From Candidatus Competibacteraceae bacterium (GTDB lineage: Bacteria > Pseudomonadota > Gammaproteobacteria > Competibacterales > Competibacteraceae): 64,000 nucleotides of DNA. Each line of letters opens with the position of its first letter. Within the stretch, counting starts at the first letter, position 1. The notes below the pieces were generated by a model that saw nothing but the letters and a program-made list of their open reading frames with translations, did no database searches and was not told the DNA's origin. Below are positions 54,371 to 63,129 of this stretch, piece after piece. The translations under genes and the position numbers were made by a program. Location of the stretch: positions 1 to 64,000 of the forward strand of contig JADJQQ010000002.1 of the NCBI GenBank assembly GCA_016712625.1, in the 5' to 3' direction.

Positions 54371-55351
54371 GTGTCGAGCCAAAACCAGCACATCATGTTC
54401 GTTTTTCCGGGGCAAGGATCTCAATATGTGGGGATGGGCAGCGACCTCATCCAAGACTTCCCGGTGGCGCAACGACTTTACCAGCAGGCCAACGACATCG
54501 TGGGCTACGACCTGCTCAAGCTCTGCCTGGAAGGCCCTGAAGAAGACTTAAAGCTGACCCGCCATACTCAACCTGCCCTACTCACGCATTCACTCGCTTG
54601 CCTGGCGATTTTCCGCGAACTGACGGACAACCGGGTGCAACCGACGCTCGCCGCCGGCCACAGTCTCGGTGAATACTGTGCCCTGGTGGCGGCTGGAGCG
54701 CTGGACTTTGAAACCGCGCTGCGGCTGGTGCAAAAGCGCGGCGAGTGCATGGGAACGTATGGAGAAGGCGAAATGTTGGCCTTCCCACTGCATCTTGATA
54801 ACGTCAAGTCCTTAGCGGAAAAGCATTTCTGTGCCATTGCAGCCTGCAACCTGCCGGATCAGACCGTAGTCGGCGGACGTGGCGAAGACCTGGATCGGCT
54901 GGCCGAAGATGCGCATGGCCATTTCCCAAAGAAACGGCCGACCCGGCTTAAGACGGAGGGCGCGTTCCACACCTTCTATATGATTGCCGCCGCTTTGCAC
55001 TTTCGGCCCGTGCTGGACGCCGCCGCCATGACGGCTCCCACAGTCCGCATACTCTCCAACTACAGTGGCGTGGCTCACGACCCCGATCCGGCCGCCATCA
55101 AGACTCGCCTGTTCTTTCAACTGTTCCATCCAGTCAACTGGATCGGCAATCTAGAAACCGCCTTCCATAGCGAACTGACCGCCATCGTCGAATTTGGCGG
55201 CGGTTTGGGCGGCGGTCCGGCACCCGCCGACAAGCGCCCCAATTTGGAAAGCATGATCAAGAAAGCGCAACGCGGCTCCGATTTCAGCATTCATTATCAT
55301 GCGGCTATCAACACCCAGACCTTGCGGGAAACAGCGGAGGCACTGCGATGA
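54371..55351 (+). CDS. fabD: FabD-like malonyl-CoA acyltransferase
   Basis: A 326-residue acyltransferase: VFPGQGSQYVGMGSDL, the active serine in AAGHSLGEYCALVAAG, Q/R block LVQKRGECM, and the histidine in KTEGAFHTFYM. The malonyl-binding arginine is in the KRGECM region. The C-terminal HPVNWIGNLETAF and EFGGG are as in FabD. It stands alone, not in a fab operon, and 480 bases upstream of a Na+-pumping decarboxylase, so it could serve malonyl or methylmalonyl transfer. The start follows GTGTCG at 54371 within a plausible GGGGG-rich leader. Confidence 0.85.
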   Translation: MSSQNQHIMFVFPGQGSQYVGMGSDLIQDFPVAQRLYQQANDIVGYDLLKLCLEGPEEDLKLTRHTQPALLTHSLACLAIFRELTDNRVQPTLAAGHSLGEYCALVAAGALDFETALRLVQKRGECMGTYGEGEMLAFPLHLDNVKSLAEKHFCAIAACNLPDQTVVGGRGEDLDRLAEDAHGHFPKKRPTRLKTEGAFHTFYMIAAALHFRPVLDAAAMTAPTVRILSNYSGVAHDPDPAAIKTRLFFQLFHPVNWIGNLETAFHSELTAIVEFGGGLGGGPAPADKRPNLESMIKKAQRGSDFSIHYHAAINTQTLRETAEALR

Positions 55352-55539
55352 TCAGATATCGGGCGCTGCAAAACCAACGCACTCGGCTTGCGCTCAATCA
55401 AGCCGCCATGAAACGATCTCACCGCCGTTGCGATTTGATCCGTACAGCATCCGACGATGAAACCGTCCCACCGTCTCTACCCGCAACCAACGGGGAGGAA
55501 GTTCGCGAACCTGAAGCGCTTGTTCCATCGCTTTCCTGA
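55348..55539 (+). CDS. Short ORF overlapping the fabD stop, unknown
   Basis: A 63-residue frame beginning MIRYRALQNQRTRLALNQAA whose ATG overlaps the fabD TGA. Basic N-half, acidic tail. No recognisable motif and no Shine-Dalgarno other than coupling. It may not be a real gene. Confidence 0.25.
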   Translation: MIRYRALQNQRTRLALNQAAMKRSHRRCDLIRTASDDETVPPSLPATNGEEVREPEALVPSLS

Positions 55540-55744
55540 CCACTCTCCGCTCAGAAACCACATTCCATCTTGATGGAACTCGATTGCAATTCGTCTTCGC
55601 AATCTCGCGTTTGACTGGATTTCGACTAATCTTATGCGAAAGCAATAAGCAAATAATGGAGTCGCGCGGGATGTGAAGATCTGGGTCAGATGATCTAGTC
55701 ATCCTCAATTCAAACCATTCTTCTCCCTATATAACAAAAATCAT

Positions 55745-55769
55745 CGGCCCACGTACCCGGCGTGGGCCG
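55745..55769. other. 9-bp GC-rich hairpin upstream of mmdA
   Basis: CGGCCCACG and CGTGGGCCG pair perfectly around a 7-base loop, 60 bases before the mmdA start. On the minus strand it is followed by a T-run (ATGATTTTTGT), on the plus strand it is not. It may be a leader structure or an upstream-facing terminator. Confidence 0.45.
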
Positions 55770-55828
55770 GAGAGAATGAGTTTCACTTTCAATTTGCCAT
55801 CCAACACGAACGCCAAGAGGTAAGGTTT

Positions 55829-57388
55829 ATGCTCTCTGAGAAACAATTGGAAATTTTGCGGGAACGCCGCGCCAAGGTGGTGGCGGGCGGTGGTGAGGAC
55901 AAGATCAAGGAGCGTCACGAGAAAGGCTTGCTAGGCGCTCGCGAACGGCTGATGGCGCTGTTTCAGGAAGGCACCTTCCAGGAAATCGCCACCCACGCGA
56001 AACACGCCGGCAAGCATTTCGGGCTGGCCGACAAGGAATTGCCCTCGGATGGCGTGATCGTGGGTACCGGCTTTGTCGATGGCCGCCCCGTCGCTGCCTT
56101 CAGTCAGGATTTCACGGTGATGGGCGGCACGCTCGGCAAGATGCACGCCAAGAAAATTGTGCAGTCGATGCAAATGGCTCTGAAAACCGGTATGCCGGTG
56201 GTGGCGTTCAAGGACTCCGCCGGGGCGCGGATTCAGGAAGCGGTGGATGCACTGTCCGGTTACGGCGAGGTGTTCTATCAGAACGTGCTGCTGTCGGGCG
56301 TGGTGCCGCAAATCGCCATCATCGCCGGGCCGTGCGCGGGTGGCGCATCCTATTCGCCCGCACTGATGGACTACATCATCATGACCCGCCATAACGCCTA
56401 CATGTTCATCACCGGCCCGGAGGTGATCAAGGCGGTGACTGGCCGCACGACGAGTTTGGATGAAGTCGGCAGCGCCGAGATGCACGCCACGGTCAGCGGC
56501 AACGTCCATTTCGTGGCCGAAGACGACCGCCACGCCATCCAGATCGCCAAGGCGCTGTTGAGCTACCTGCCGTCCAATAACACCGAAGACCCACCGCATC
56601 GGCCGTATCCCGATCTCGATCTGTCACCGGATGAAGGCATCAACGCGCTGATTCCGGAAACCTCGGCCGAGCCGATGGATGTGAAGCAAATCATTCATCG
56701 CTTGGTGGATGGTGGCCAGTTCCTCGAAATCCATGCCGGTTGGGCGGGCAACATCGTGGTCGGCTTCGCCCGGATTCAGGGCATCGTGGTCGGCATGCTG
56801 GCCAACCAGTCGTTGGTGCGCGCGGGCGCGATGGACATCGACGCCTCCGACAAGGGCGCGCGTTTCATCCGTTTCTGCAACGCCTTCAATATTCCGCTGG
56901 TCACGCTGGTGGACGTACCGGGCTTCCTGCCCGGCATCGAGCAAGAGCGCAGCGGCATCATCCGCCACGGCGCGAAGATGCTCTACACCTATGCCTCCGC
57001 CACCGTGCCGAAGATCACCATCATTCTGCGCAAAGCCTACGGCGGTTCCTATCTGGCGATGTGCGCGCAGGAAATGGGCGCGGACGCGGTCTACGCCTGG
57101 CCCACCGCCGAAATCGCGGTGATGGGCGCGGAAGGGGCGGTCGGTATCTTGTATCGCAGCGAACTCAAAGACATCAAGGACCCGAAGGAGCGCAAGGCCA
57201 AGACCAAGGAACTGGTGGAGGAATACCGCACCAAGTTCGCCTCGCCGTACATGTCGGCCTCGCGCGGCTACATCACCGATGTCATCGAACCGGCCGATAC
57301 CCGCGCCACCATCACCTTGGCGTTGCGCAAGCTGCTGACCAAGCGCGAATTGCGCCCGGCTAAGAAACACGGCGATATCCCGCTCTAA
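55829..57388 (+). CDS. mmdA: Methylmalonyl-CoA decarboxylase alpha subunit (carboxyltransferase)
   Basis: The 519-residue biotin-dependent carboxyltransferase: KERHEKGLLGARERLMALFQ, PVVAFKDSAGARIQEAVDAL (CoA oxyanion region), IAGPCAGGASYSPALMDYII and FLPGIEQERSGIIRHGAKML with AEIAVMGAEGAVGILY. The same fold serves propionyl-CoA carboxylase beta. The following genes (a short OadG-like protein, a biotin carrier and an OadB pump, with no biotin carboxylase) indicate the Na+-pumping decarboxylase. It transfers the carboxyl of methylmalonyl-CoA to biotin, giving propionyl-CoA. Confidence 0.9.
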   Translation: MLSEKQLEILRERRAKVVAGGGEDKIKERHEKGLLGARERLMALFQEGTFQEIATHAKHAGKHFGLADKELPSDGVIVGTGFVDGRPVAAFSQDFTVMGGTLGKMHAKKIVQSMQMALKTGMPVVAFKDSAGARIQEAVDALSGYGEVFYQNVLLSGVVPQIAIIAGPCAGGASYSPALMDYIIMTRHNAYMFITGPEVIKAVTGRTTSLDEVGSAEMHATVSGNVHFVAEDDRHAIQIAKALLSYLPSNNTEDPPHRPYPDLDLSPDEGINALIPETSAEPMDVKQIIHRLVDGGQFLEIHAGWAGNIVVGFARIQGIVVGMLANQSLVRAGAMDIDASDKGARFIRFCNAFNIPLVTLVDVPGFLPGIEQERSGIIRHGAKMLYTYASATVPKITIILRKAYGGSYLAMCAQEMGADAVYAWPTAEIAVMGAEGAVGILYRSELKDIKDPKERKAKTKELVEEYRTKFASPYMSASRGYITDVIEPADTRATITLALRKLLTKRELRPAKKHGDIPL

Positions 57389-57423
57389 GCCTCGCGCCGC
57401 CTTTAACCAACGGAAACGCACCG

Positions 57424-57780
57424 ATGAAGAATTACACCACTTGGGACGCCATCGGCGACATGTTCATCATCTACGGCATCGTAGTCGTCATTTCGATGCT
57501 GGTCGCCGCCGTGATTCGCGGCATCGTTATTCTGCTGTCGCGCCAAGCCGACAAAGCTGAAGCTACGGCTCCGGCCAAAGCAGCCGCCCCAGCGCCCGTT
57601 GCCAAGCCCATTGCCATCGGCATACCGCAAGAGCATATCGCTGTGATCAGCGCGGCGGTGGCCATGATGATGGGCGCGCACCGCATCGTCCATATCGAAA
57701 TGGCCAATCGCGGCTTCGGTTGGACTTCGGAAGCGCGCACGACCCATCACACCTCGCACCTGCCGCGCGGTTCGCATTGA
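57424..57780 (+). CDS. Decarboxylase delta/gamma-type small membrane subunit (OadG-like)
   Basis: A 118-residue protein with one helix MFIIYGIVVVISMLVAAVIR near the N-terminus, an Ala/Pro linker (KAEATAPAKAAAPAPVAK) and a C-terminal domain PQEHIAVISAAVAMMMGAHR, ending with histidines HHTSHLPRGSH. The VISAAVA--GAHRIV block is typical of the OadG/MmdD subunit that assembles the complex. It lies between mmdA and the biotin carrier. Confidence 0.85.
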   Translation: MKNYTTWDAIGDMFIIYGIVVVISMLVAAVIRGIVILLSRQADKAEATAPAKAAAPAPVAKPIAIGIPQEHIAVISAAVAMMMGAHRIVHIEMANRGFGWTSEARTTHHTSHLPRGSH

Positions 57781-57827
57781 ACGCTTCAACCCTTTTTCAT
57801 TCCACTTTTTGACGAGAGAAACGCACC

Positions 57828-58241
57828 ATGGAGAAGAAATTCCGCATCACTGTCGAGGGCAAGCAGTACATCGTCGCGGTCGAGGATATCTCGACCGATG
57901 ACGCCCAGAACTTGTATCCCTCGCCAGGCAGCATGAACGTGGCACCCGTGGCGATAACCGCGCCAGTCGCACCCGCTACCCCTGCTGCCGTATCGTCGGC
58001 CGCGCCCGCTGCTTCAGCCGCTGCTGGTGCGGGTGATGAAGTCGCGCCGCTCGGCGGCGTAGTGCAGGACGTGCATGTCAGCGTCGGCCAAGTGGTGAGC
58101 GAAGGCGACAAGTTGGTGTCGCTGGAAGCCATGAAGATGGTCACGCCCGTTATGGCCAAACGAGGCGGCACAGTCAGCAGCATCGCGGTCAAGGCAGGCG
58201 ATCCGGTGGATGCCGGACAGGTGCTGCTGACTATCAGCTAA
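57828..58241 (+). CDS. Biotin carrier subunit of the decarboxylase
   Basis: A 137-residue biotinyl protein. The Ala/Pro-rich linker (about residues 42-66) precedes the biotinyl domain; LVSLEAMKMVTPVMAKRGG holds the modified lysine in EAMKM at about residue 104. The N-terminal KKFRITVEGKQYIVAVEDIS is as in MmdC/OadA-like carriers. It shuttles CO2 from MmdA to the pump OadB. Confidence 0.93.
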   Translation: MEKKFRITVEGKQYIVAVEDISTDDAQNLYPSPGSMNVAPVAITAPVAPATPAAVSSAAPAASAAAGAGDEVAPLGGVVQDVHVSVGQVVSEGDKLVSLEAMKMVTPVMAKRGGTVSSIAVKAGDPVDAGQVLLTIS

Positions 58242-58257
58242 CGCGGGAGCATTCTGT

Positions 58258-59526
58258 ATGGAATCTCTGCATTTCCTCGATCTGTTTCAAGGGATCAACA
58301 CCTTACTCCAAGGGTTCGTGACTGATCCCAAGCTAGCTTTTGGCCGCCTCTTTTTGATGGCCCTGGGTTTGCTGTTATTTTATCTGGGCCGCAAAGGCGT
58401 GTTGGAAGCCCTGCTGATGATCCCGATGGGCCTGGGCATGGCGACCGTCAATGCGGGCGTGATGTTCTTCACAGCCTATGATCCAGCAACAGGTATGGCT
58501 ATTGCGCCCGATCAGGCCCAACAGCTGCCCGGCACTTTATTCATAGCCCCGTTGGCCTTAGACACCAACGCCTTGATGAATATCCTCCAGATCAACTGGT
58601 TGCAGCCGATCTACACTTTCATGTTCAGCAACGGTTTGATCGCCTGCTTTGTGTTTATGGGCATCGGCACTCTGCTGGATGTAGGGTTTGTGATGGCGCG
58701 GCCGTATCAGAGCATGATCATCGCCTTGTTCGCGGAGTTAGGCACGGTGATCACCTTTCCGCTAGCGGTCGCCATGGGGCTGAATCCGGGACAGGCAGCG
58801 GCCGTAGCCACTATCGGCGGCGCTGACGGCCCGATGGTTCTATTCACCTCATTGATGCTGGCTAAGGATTTGTTTGTGCCGATCACCGTGGTGGCCTATC
58901 TGTATCTGGGACTGGCTTACGGTGGTTTCCCGTATCTGATTAAGCTGATGGTTCCCCCGCATTTGCGCGCCTTGCCGATGCCGCCAACAAAAAGTCGGAC
59001 GATCACCTCTAATGAGAAACTGATGTTTGCGGTGATTGCCTGCGTGTTGCTCAGCCTGCTATTTCCAGTAGCCTCGCCGCTGCTACTGTCGCTGTTTCTT
59101 GGCGTGGTAATTCGCGAAAGCAACTTGCCGAATTATCTTGATCTATTTTCCAATACGGTGTTGTACGGCTCCACTTTCTTCCTGGGTCTGTTGCTGGGCG
59201 TGTTGTGCGAAGCAGGCACGATCCTCAATCCGGTGGTGTTGAAGCTTTTGGTGCTCGGTATTCTGTCGCTGCTCATATCCGGCATCGGTGGCATTCTGGG
59301 TGGCTACGTCATTTACTACTGGTCCGGTAAGAAATATAACCCGGTCATCGGTATCGCTGGTGTCAGTTGTGTGCCAACCACAGCTAAGGTCGCCCAGAAA
59401 TCGGTCGCTCCAGGCGTTATCGTCCTTCCCCATGCGTTGGGCGCTAACATCAGTGGCGTGATCACTAGTGCTATTTTCGCGGCGACTTTGATCGCCTTCT
59501 TGCTACCCATGATGCAGCGAGGCTGA
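58258..59526 (+). CDS. Na+-pumping decarboxylase beta subunit
   Basis: A 422-residue polytopic protein of the OadB/MmdB family, which decarboxylates carboxy-biotin and exports Na+. Signatures are NGLIACFVFMGIGTLLDVGF, PLAVAMGLNPGQAAAVATIG with GGADGPMVLFTSLMLA (the Na+/aspartate site), GIAGVSCVPTTAKVAQK and LPHALGANISGVITSAI. It is last in the mmd operon and is followed by a strong terminator. Confidence 0.95.
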   Translation: MESLHFLDLFQGINTLLQGFVTDPKLAFGRLFLMALGLLLFYLGRKGVLEALLMIPMGLGMATVNAGVMFFTAYDPATGMAIAPDQAQQLPGTLFIAPLALDTNALMNILQINWLQPIYTFMFSNGLIACFVFMGIGTLLDVGFVMARPYQSMIIALFAELGTVITFPLAVAMGLNPGQAAAVATIGGADGPMVLFTSLMLAKDLFVPITVVAYLYLGLAYGGFPYLIKLMVPPHLRALPMPPTKSRTITSNEKLMFAVIACVLLSLLFPVASPLLLSLFLGVVIRESNLPNYLDLFSNTVLYGSTFFLGLLLGVLCEAGTILNPVVLKLLVLGILSLLISGIGGILGGYVIYYWSGKKYNPVIGIAGVSCVPTTAKVAQKSVAPGVIVLPHALGANISGVITSAIFAATLIAFLLPMMQRG

Positions 59527-59539
59527 CGCTCTCACTGAT

Positions 59540-59574
59540 CCGGCGGGATACAGCGTGCGTCCCGCCGGTTTCTT
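59540..59574 (+). terminator. Rho-independent terminator after the decarboxylase operon
   Basis: CCGGCGGGA pairs with TCCCGCCGG around an 11-base loop and is followed by TTTCTT. Confidence 0.85.
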
Positions 59575-59693
59575 GCTGGTCCCTTCATCGAAAATCGGCG
59601 CTGGTTGCAACCTTCCCTTCGGGGGATAGTCGTGCATGGCAGAGTCAATCTCTTCCATGCTGTTTCGCCCGGTCCCGGGCACGGATTGCATTA

Positions 59694-60475
59694 TGGAACT
59701 TTTGATCATCGGCGTTGCGGCGCTGCTGGCCTCGGCGTTGACCCTGTTTTCCGGGTTTGGGCTGGGAACAGTGCTGACACCGGTGTTCGTACTGTTTTTC
59801 CCGGTACCACTGGCCGTTGCGGCCACCGCCATCGTCCACTTCGCTAACAATCTGTTCAAATTCGGCCTGCTGGCGAAGCAAGCGGACTGGGGGGTGGTCG
59901 TCCGCTTTGGGATACCGGCGGCCGTGGCGGCGTTAATTGGTGCGCTCCTGCTCGACCGATTTGACCGATTGCCGCCGCTGCTGGTTTATCAATGGGGCGA
60001 TACGGCTCATCAAGTCACGGTGCTGAAAACGCTCATGGGCCTACTCATGATCGGCTTCGCCCTGCTGGAACTGTGGCCACGCTTTCAAGCCCTGGCGTTT
60101 CCGGTGCGTTATCTCCCACTCGGCGGACTGTTATCGGGTTTCTTTGGCGGCTTGTCGGGCAATCAAGGCCCCTTTCGCGCGGCGTTTCTGATTAAACTGG
60201 GCCTGTCGAAAGAAGCGTTCGTGGCGACTGGCGTCGTTCTAGCCATTATCGTCGATATTTCGCGGCTACTGGTCTACGGCGCCGGTTTTCTGGCCGATCA
60301 CTTCAGCCGGTCGCGGGAACTGCTGTTGCCGGTCACGGTGGGAACGCTGTGCGCGTTTGCGGGTGTGATGCTTGGAACGCGCGTGTTAAAAAAGATCACG
60401 CTGCGCACCGTACAACTCGTGGTGGCGGGGATGATGTTGATAATCGGGCTGGGCCTGATGACGGGTCTACTTTGA
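59694..60475 (+). CDS. Sulfite exporter TauE/SafE-family permease
   Basis: About 260 residues, eight hydrophobic helices: LLIIGVAALLASALTLFSGF with GFGLGTVLTPVF, AVAATAIVHFANNLFKFGLL and GGLLSGFFGGLSGNQGPFRA are TauE-type repeats. Start chosen at MELLIIGVA; the frame is open further upstream. Substrate (sulfite, sulfonate or another anion) unknown. It converges on the NnrS-like gene. Confidence 0.85.
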
Positions 60476-60501
60476 ACGAGCGGATCTTTGCAAAAAGGGG
60501 C

Positions 60502-60532
60502 ATCCTCTCAAGCGGATTTCGCTTGAGAGGAT
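60502..60532. terminator. Bidirectional hairpin between convergent genes
   Basis: ATCCTCTCAAGCG and CGCTTGAGAGGAT form a 13-bp stem with a 5-base loop. It overlaps the 3' end of the minus-strand membrane gene, including its stop codon. Confidence 0.7.
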
Positions 60533-61827
60533 CTGGCGCTGGCAGGCACAGAGACCAATAAGCGGCGATAAGTTTGCCCTACCCCGGCCAGGTTGACTCC
60601 CAGCCACACCCCATTAATCCCCAAGGCGAGCGCGGCGGGATAGGCAAAGACCGTGGGATAAACGGTCGCCACCAGCAATAACAGCAGCGCCATTACGTAA
60701 ACCCACCCCTGCCGCTGGATTCTCACATCGGGCAATAATTGCTTCATGTTAGGCACTTTCGCCCGTCCAAGCAGCTCCGCCTGTAAATGAAACCACGCGA
60801 GAAACGGCACGATCTTGTACAACATGCCGTTGATCACGCCAATCGAAAAGCCGACAATCATCAGTAATCCTAGCAACCCATCGACTTGCGGCGCTTGCGT
60901 CAAACTGTCCATCAGCCGCATCGATATTCCTATTATTGCCGCCGCCAACAGACTCACCATGCTGACCCGCCAATAATTCAAAGTAGCGTCGCCAATCTTG
61001 CGGCGACGTTGCGTCAGCAAGTACAGCGTGTTTACGGCAAAAGCGGCGATGCCAGCGGCCAGTCCCAGCGTAAAAAAACTGATCCCTGCTGCCCATCCCA
61101 GCCATAGACCGAGCGACCATCCCGCCAGCAAGACCAACATGGTCAGGGCGAATAATCTGACAAACCGAGGAGAATACGGCGGGGTAATATGAAACATCGG
61201 CACTACCTGATAGGCCACGCCCGCCACCAGCAACACCGCCCAGCCGACCAATCCCCAGACGGCATGAATGTCGGTTACAATCACCACCGACACCCGCCAG
61301 CCCCAACCGAAGAACCCGTCCAGCAGTAAACCCAAGCCGACCGTGACTAGCAACGCCGCCAACGCGCAACGCATGGCGATCACCGTGCCACTGGCGACCG
61401 GCGCTCGCCACAGCGCAAGGTGAAACGCCGTCAACGCCACGGCAAACGCCAGCCCCAGCAGGAAAAACGCGATCTGGAACCCGTCGGGGCTGCTCGTCAA
61501 AAAGGCGAACGCCAGCATCAGCGTTCCCATATTCAGCGGCACATGAATCAAAACGGCAATCACCCGCGGCTGGGGCACTACCACGCCGACCACCACCGGC
61601 AGCATTTGCAATAAAGCCCCCAACATCACCTGCGCCATGAAGCCAAGCGTGAGTAAATGGGTCAACGCCAGCGTGGCGGGCAGCCAGCGGCTGGCAAAAA
61701 GGTCCGGCCCCCGCCACAGCAGCAGCAACGCCGCCAACACCAAATACCAGGGCGCGGCCAGAAAAAAGCGCAGCGGTACGCTGAACGGCGGGGCCTGTTC
61801 GAGCGAAAGGCCAGCGGTTGGCGTCAT
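60508..61827 (-). CDS. Polytopic membrane protein of the NO locus, NnrS-like/heme-copper related
   Basis: A 439-residue protein with about twelve hydrophobic helices. Histidines in conserved-looking contexts occur in LALTHLLTLGFMAQ, TAFHLALW, VIVTDIHAVWGLVGWAVLL, VPMFHITPPYSPR and VPFLAWFHLQAELLG, resembling NnrS or a degenerate heme-copper subunit I. Such proteins frequently lie beside norCB and DUF2249/hemerythrin genes. It overlaps the upstream DUF2249 gene by four bases. Exact family and function uncertain. Confidence 0.6.
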   Translation of the reverse strand: MTPTAGLSLEQAPPFSVPLRFFLAAPWYLVLAALLLLWRGPDLFASRWLPATLALTHLLTLGFMAQVMLGALLQMLPVVVGVVVPQPRVIAVLIHVPLNMGTLMLAFAFLTSSPDGFQIAFFLLGLAFAVALTAFHLALWRAPVASGTVIAMRCALAALLVTVGLGLLLDGFFGWGWRVSVVIVTDIHAVWGLVGWAVLLVAGVAYQVVPMFHITPPYSPRFVRLFALTMLVLLAGWSLGLWLGWAAGISFFTLGLAAGIAAFAVNTLYLLTQRRRKIGDATLNYWRVSMVSLLAAAIIGISMRLMDSLTQAPQVDGLLGLLMIVGFSIGVINGMLYKIVPFLAWFHLQAELLGRAKVPNMKQLLPDVRIQRQGWVYVMALLLLLVATVYPTVFAYPAALALGINGVWLGVNLAGVGQTYRRLLVSVPASARSSQAKSA

Positions 61828-62051
61828 GGCCCCGAAATCAGAATTTCAAAGTCACCGCTGGGAAACACCGTGGTTTCATAGTGATAACGGTAACGGCGCA
61901 GGATATCGTAGAGCGGATAAGGCTGACGGTGGATCAGAAAGCGGACCCGCTGTCCTGGTTGCAATTCCTCTAGCGCCGCCAGCACTTTTTCCATGGGTTC
62001 GGGCGGCTCCAGCCCGCGCCCGTCGACTACAAGGTCTGGCGGCGCATTCAT
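61824..62051 (-). CDS. DUF2249 protein
   Basis: A 75-residue protein: LVVDGRGLEPPEPMEKVLAA, LQPGQRVRFLIHRQPYPLYD and an ending YHYETTVFPSGDFEILI, the DUF2249 pattern (TusA-like fold with GLEPPEP). The family is regularly found next to hemerythrin and nor genes. It overlaps both neighbours by four bases (ATGA), so the three genes are translationally coupled. Confidence 0.85.
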   Translation of the reverse strand: MNAPPDLVVDGRGLEPPEPMEKVLAALEELQPGQRVRFLIHRQPYPLYDILRRYRYHYETTVFPSGDFEILISGP

Positions 62052-62497
62052 GCGGGCGGCCTGTCCGACACTGCCCGCATGGCCTCGATCACCGATCCGG
62101 CGGTAGCGCCCAACACCCGATCACACATCGGATACAGCATTTGTTCCTCCTTGATATTGTGCTGCTGCATCAGAATCAACAGCGTCTCGGCCTGACCCAG
62201 AAACTCGGCCAGATCGCCATGATCGAGCGCGCTATTCATCTCGGCCAACGTTTCCCGAACTTGCTGGTGTTCCAACCGCATCACGCGCGTCGGCCCCAGC
62301 GTGTTGCCGCTGACTTGCTCGAATACGGGAAATAACTCCTGTTCTTCCTTTTTAAAATGCAGTTCCGTCACCCTCTGAAACCGTTGAAATTCGTGCTGGC
62401 AACGAGCTAAATCACCCGCTTGGGCCGCTTCTTCGGCAATGGCAAAATTTTCATCGCAGCCCCGGTGTTCGGCCGTGAGAAATTCGAGGATGGCCAT
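62048..62497 (-). CDS. Hemerythrin-domain protein
   Basis: About 149 residues forming a four-helix bundle with diiron ligands: LTAEHRGCDENFAIAEEAAQ, TELHFKKEEQELFPVFEQ, LEHQQVRETLAEM and QHNIKEEQMLYPMCD (H, HxxxE, H, HxxxE/D). Related proteins repair or sense NO-damaged iron centres. The ATG at 62497 with AGGAAACAG upstream is preferred over 62512. It is divergent from norC. Confidence 0.9.
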   Translation of the reverse strand: MAILEFLTAEHRGCDENFAIAEEAAQAGDLARCQHEFQRFQRVTELHFKKEEQELFPVFEQVSGNTLGPTRVMRLEHQQVRETLAEMNSALDHGDLAEFLGQAETLLILMQQHNIKEEQMLYPMCDRVLGATAGSVIEAMRAVSDRPPA

Positions 62498-62562
62498 TCC
62501 TGTTTCCTCCATTCAATTCAAAAAATTAGCCAGAATTTTGTGAGGAACAACACCCACATTCC

Positions 62563-62576
62563 TTGATCTTCATCAA
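62563..62576. promoter_or_regulatory. FNR/DNR-type operator between hemerythrin and norC
   Basis: A perfect TTGAT-N4-ATCAA palindrome, flanked by CC and GG, centred 103 bases before norC and 73 bases before the hemerythrin ATG. It fits anaerobic or NO-dependent control by an FNR, DNR or NNR regulator of both divergent units. Confidence 0.85.
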
Positions 62577-62672
62577 GGAAGAATAGTTCTATTTTTTAGA
62601 AGATAGTGGTTGTTTCCATCCGTTTCACTTTGAAGCGTATCGGTCGCATCATCGCCGGATAACGAGGTGCTC

Positions 62673-63098
62673 ATGAGCCAATTTTTCACCAAATCCATGG
62701 CGCGCAATATTTTCTACGGCGGCACGCTGTTTTCGGTGCTGCTGTTTCTCGCGCTGACCTTTCATACCACCTGGACGCTGCCAAAGCGCGACCATCGGGA
62801 AAATCTGACCGAACAAGTCGCTCGCGGCAAGCACCTGTGGGAAACCCGCAACTGCATCGGCTGCCATACGCTGCTCGGTGAGGGCGCGTACTTCGCGCCG
62901 GAACTCGGCAACGTTTACACGCGGCGCGGCGGCGATTTCATCAAGGTCTGGATCAAGGCCCAGCCGACCAAGGTGCCCGGCCGCCGCCAGATGCCACAAT
63001 TCAATTTTACCGATGCGCAACTGGATGACTTGGTGGCTTTTCTAAAATGGACCTCGGAAATCAATACCGAGAACTGGCCGCCGAACATTGAAGGCTGA
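62673..63098 (+). CDS. norC: Nitric oxide reductase subunit C
   Basis: The 141-residue protein has an N-terminal anchor (NIFYGGTLFSVLLFLALTFH) and a c-type heme site ETRNCIGCHTLLGEGAYFAP (CxxCH). PQFNFTDAQLDDLVAFLKWT contains the methionine-ligand region just before (GRRQMPQF). NorC passes electrons to NorB, which reduces NO to N2O in the membrane. AACGAGGTGC precedes the ATG. Confidence 0.95.
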   Translation: MSQFFTKSMARNIFYGGTLFSVLLFLALTFHTTWTLPKRDHRENLTEQVARGKHLWETRNCIGCHTLLGEGAYFAPELGNVYTRRGGDFIKVWIKAQPTKVPGRRQMPQFNFTDAQLDDLVAFLKWTSEINTENWPPNIEG

Positions 63099-63129
63099 AA
63101 CCCGGCTCACCACAGAGGAAAACCTTCTT

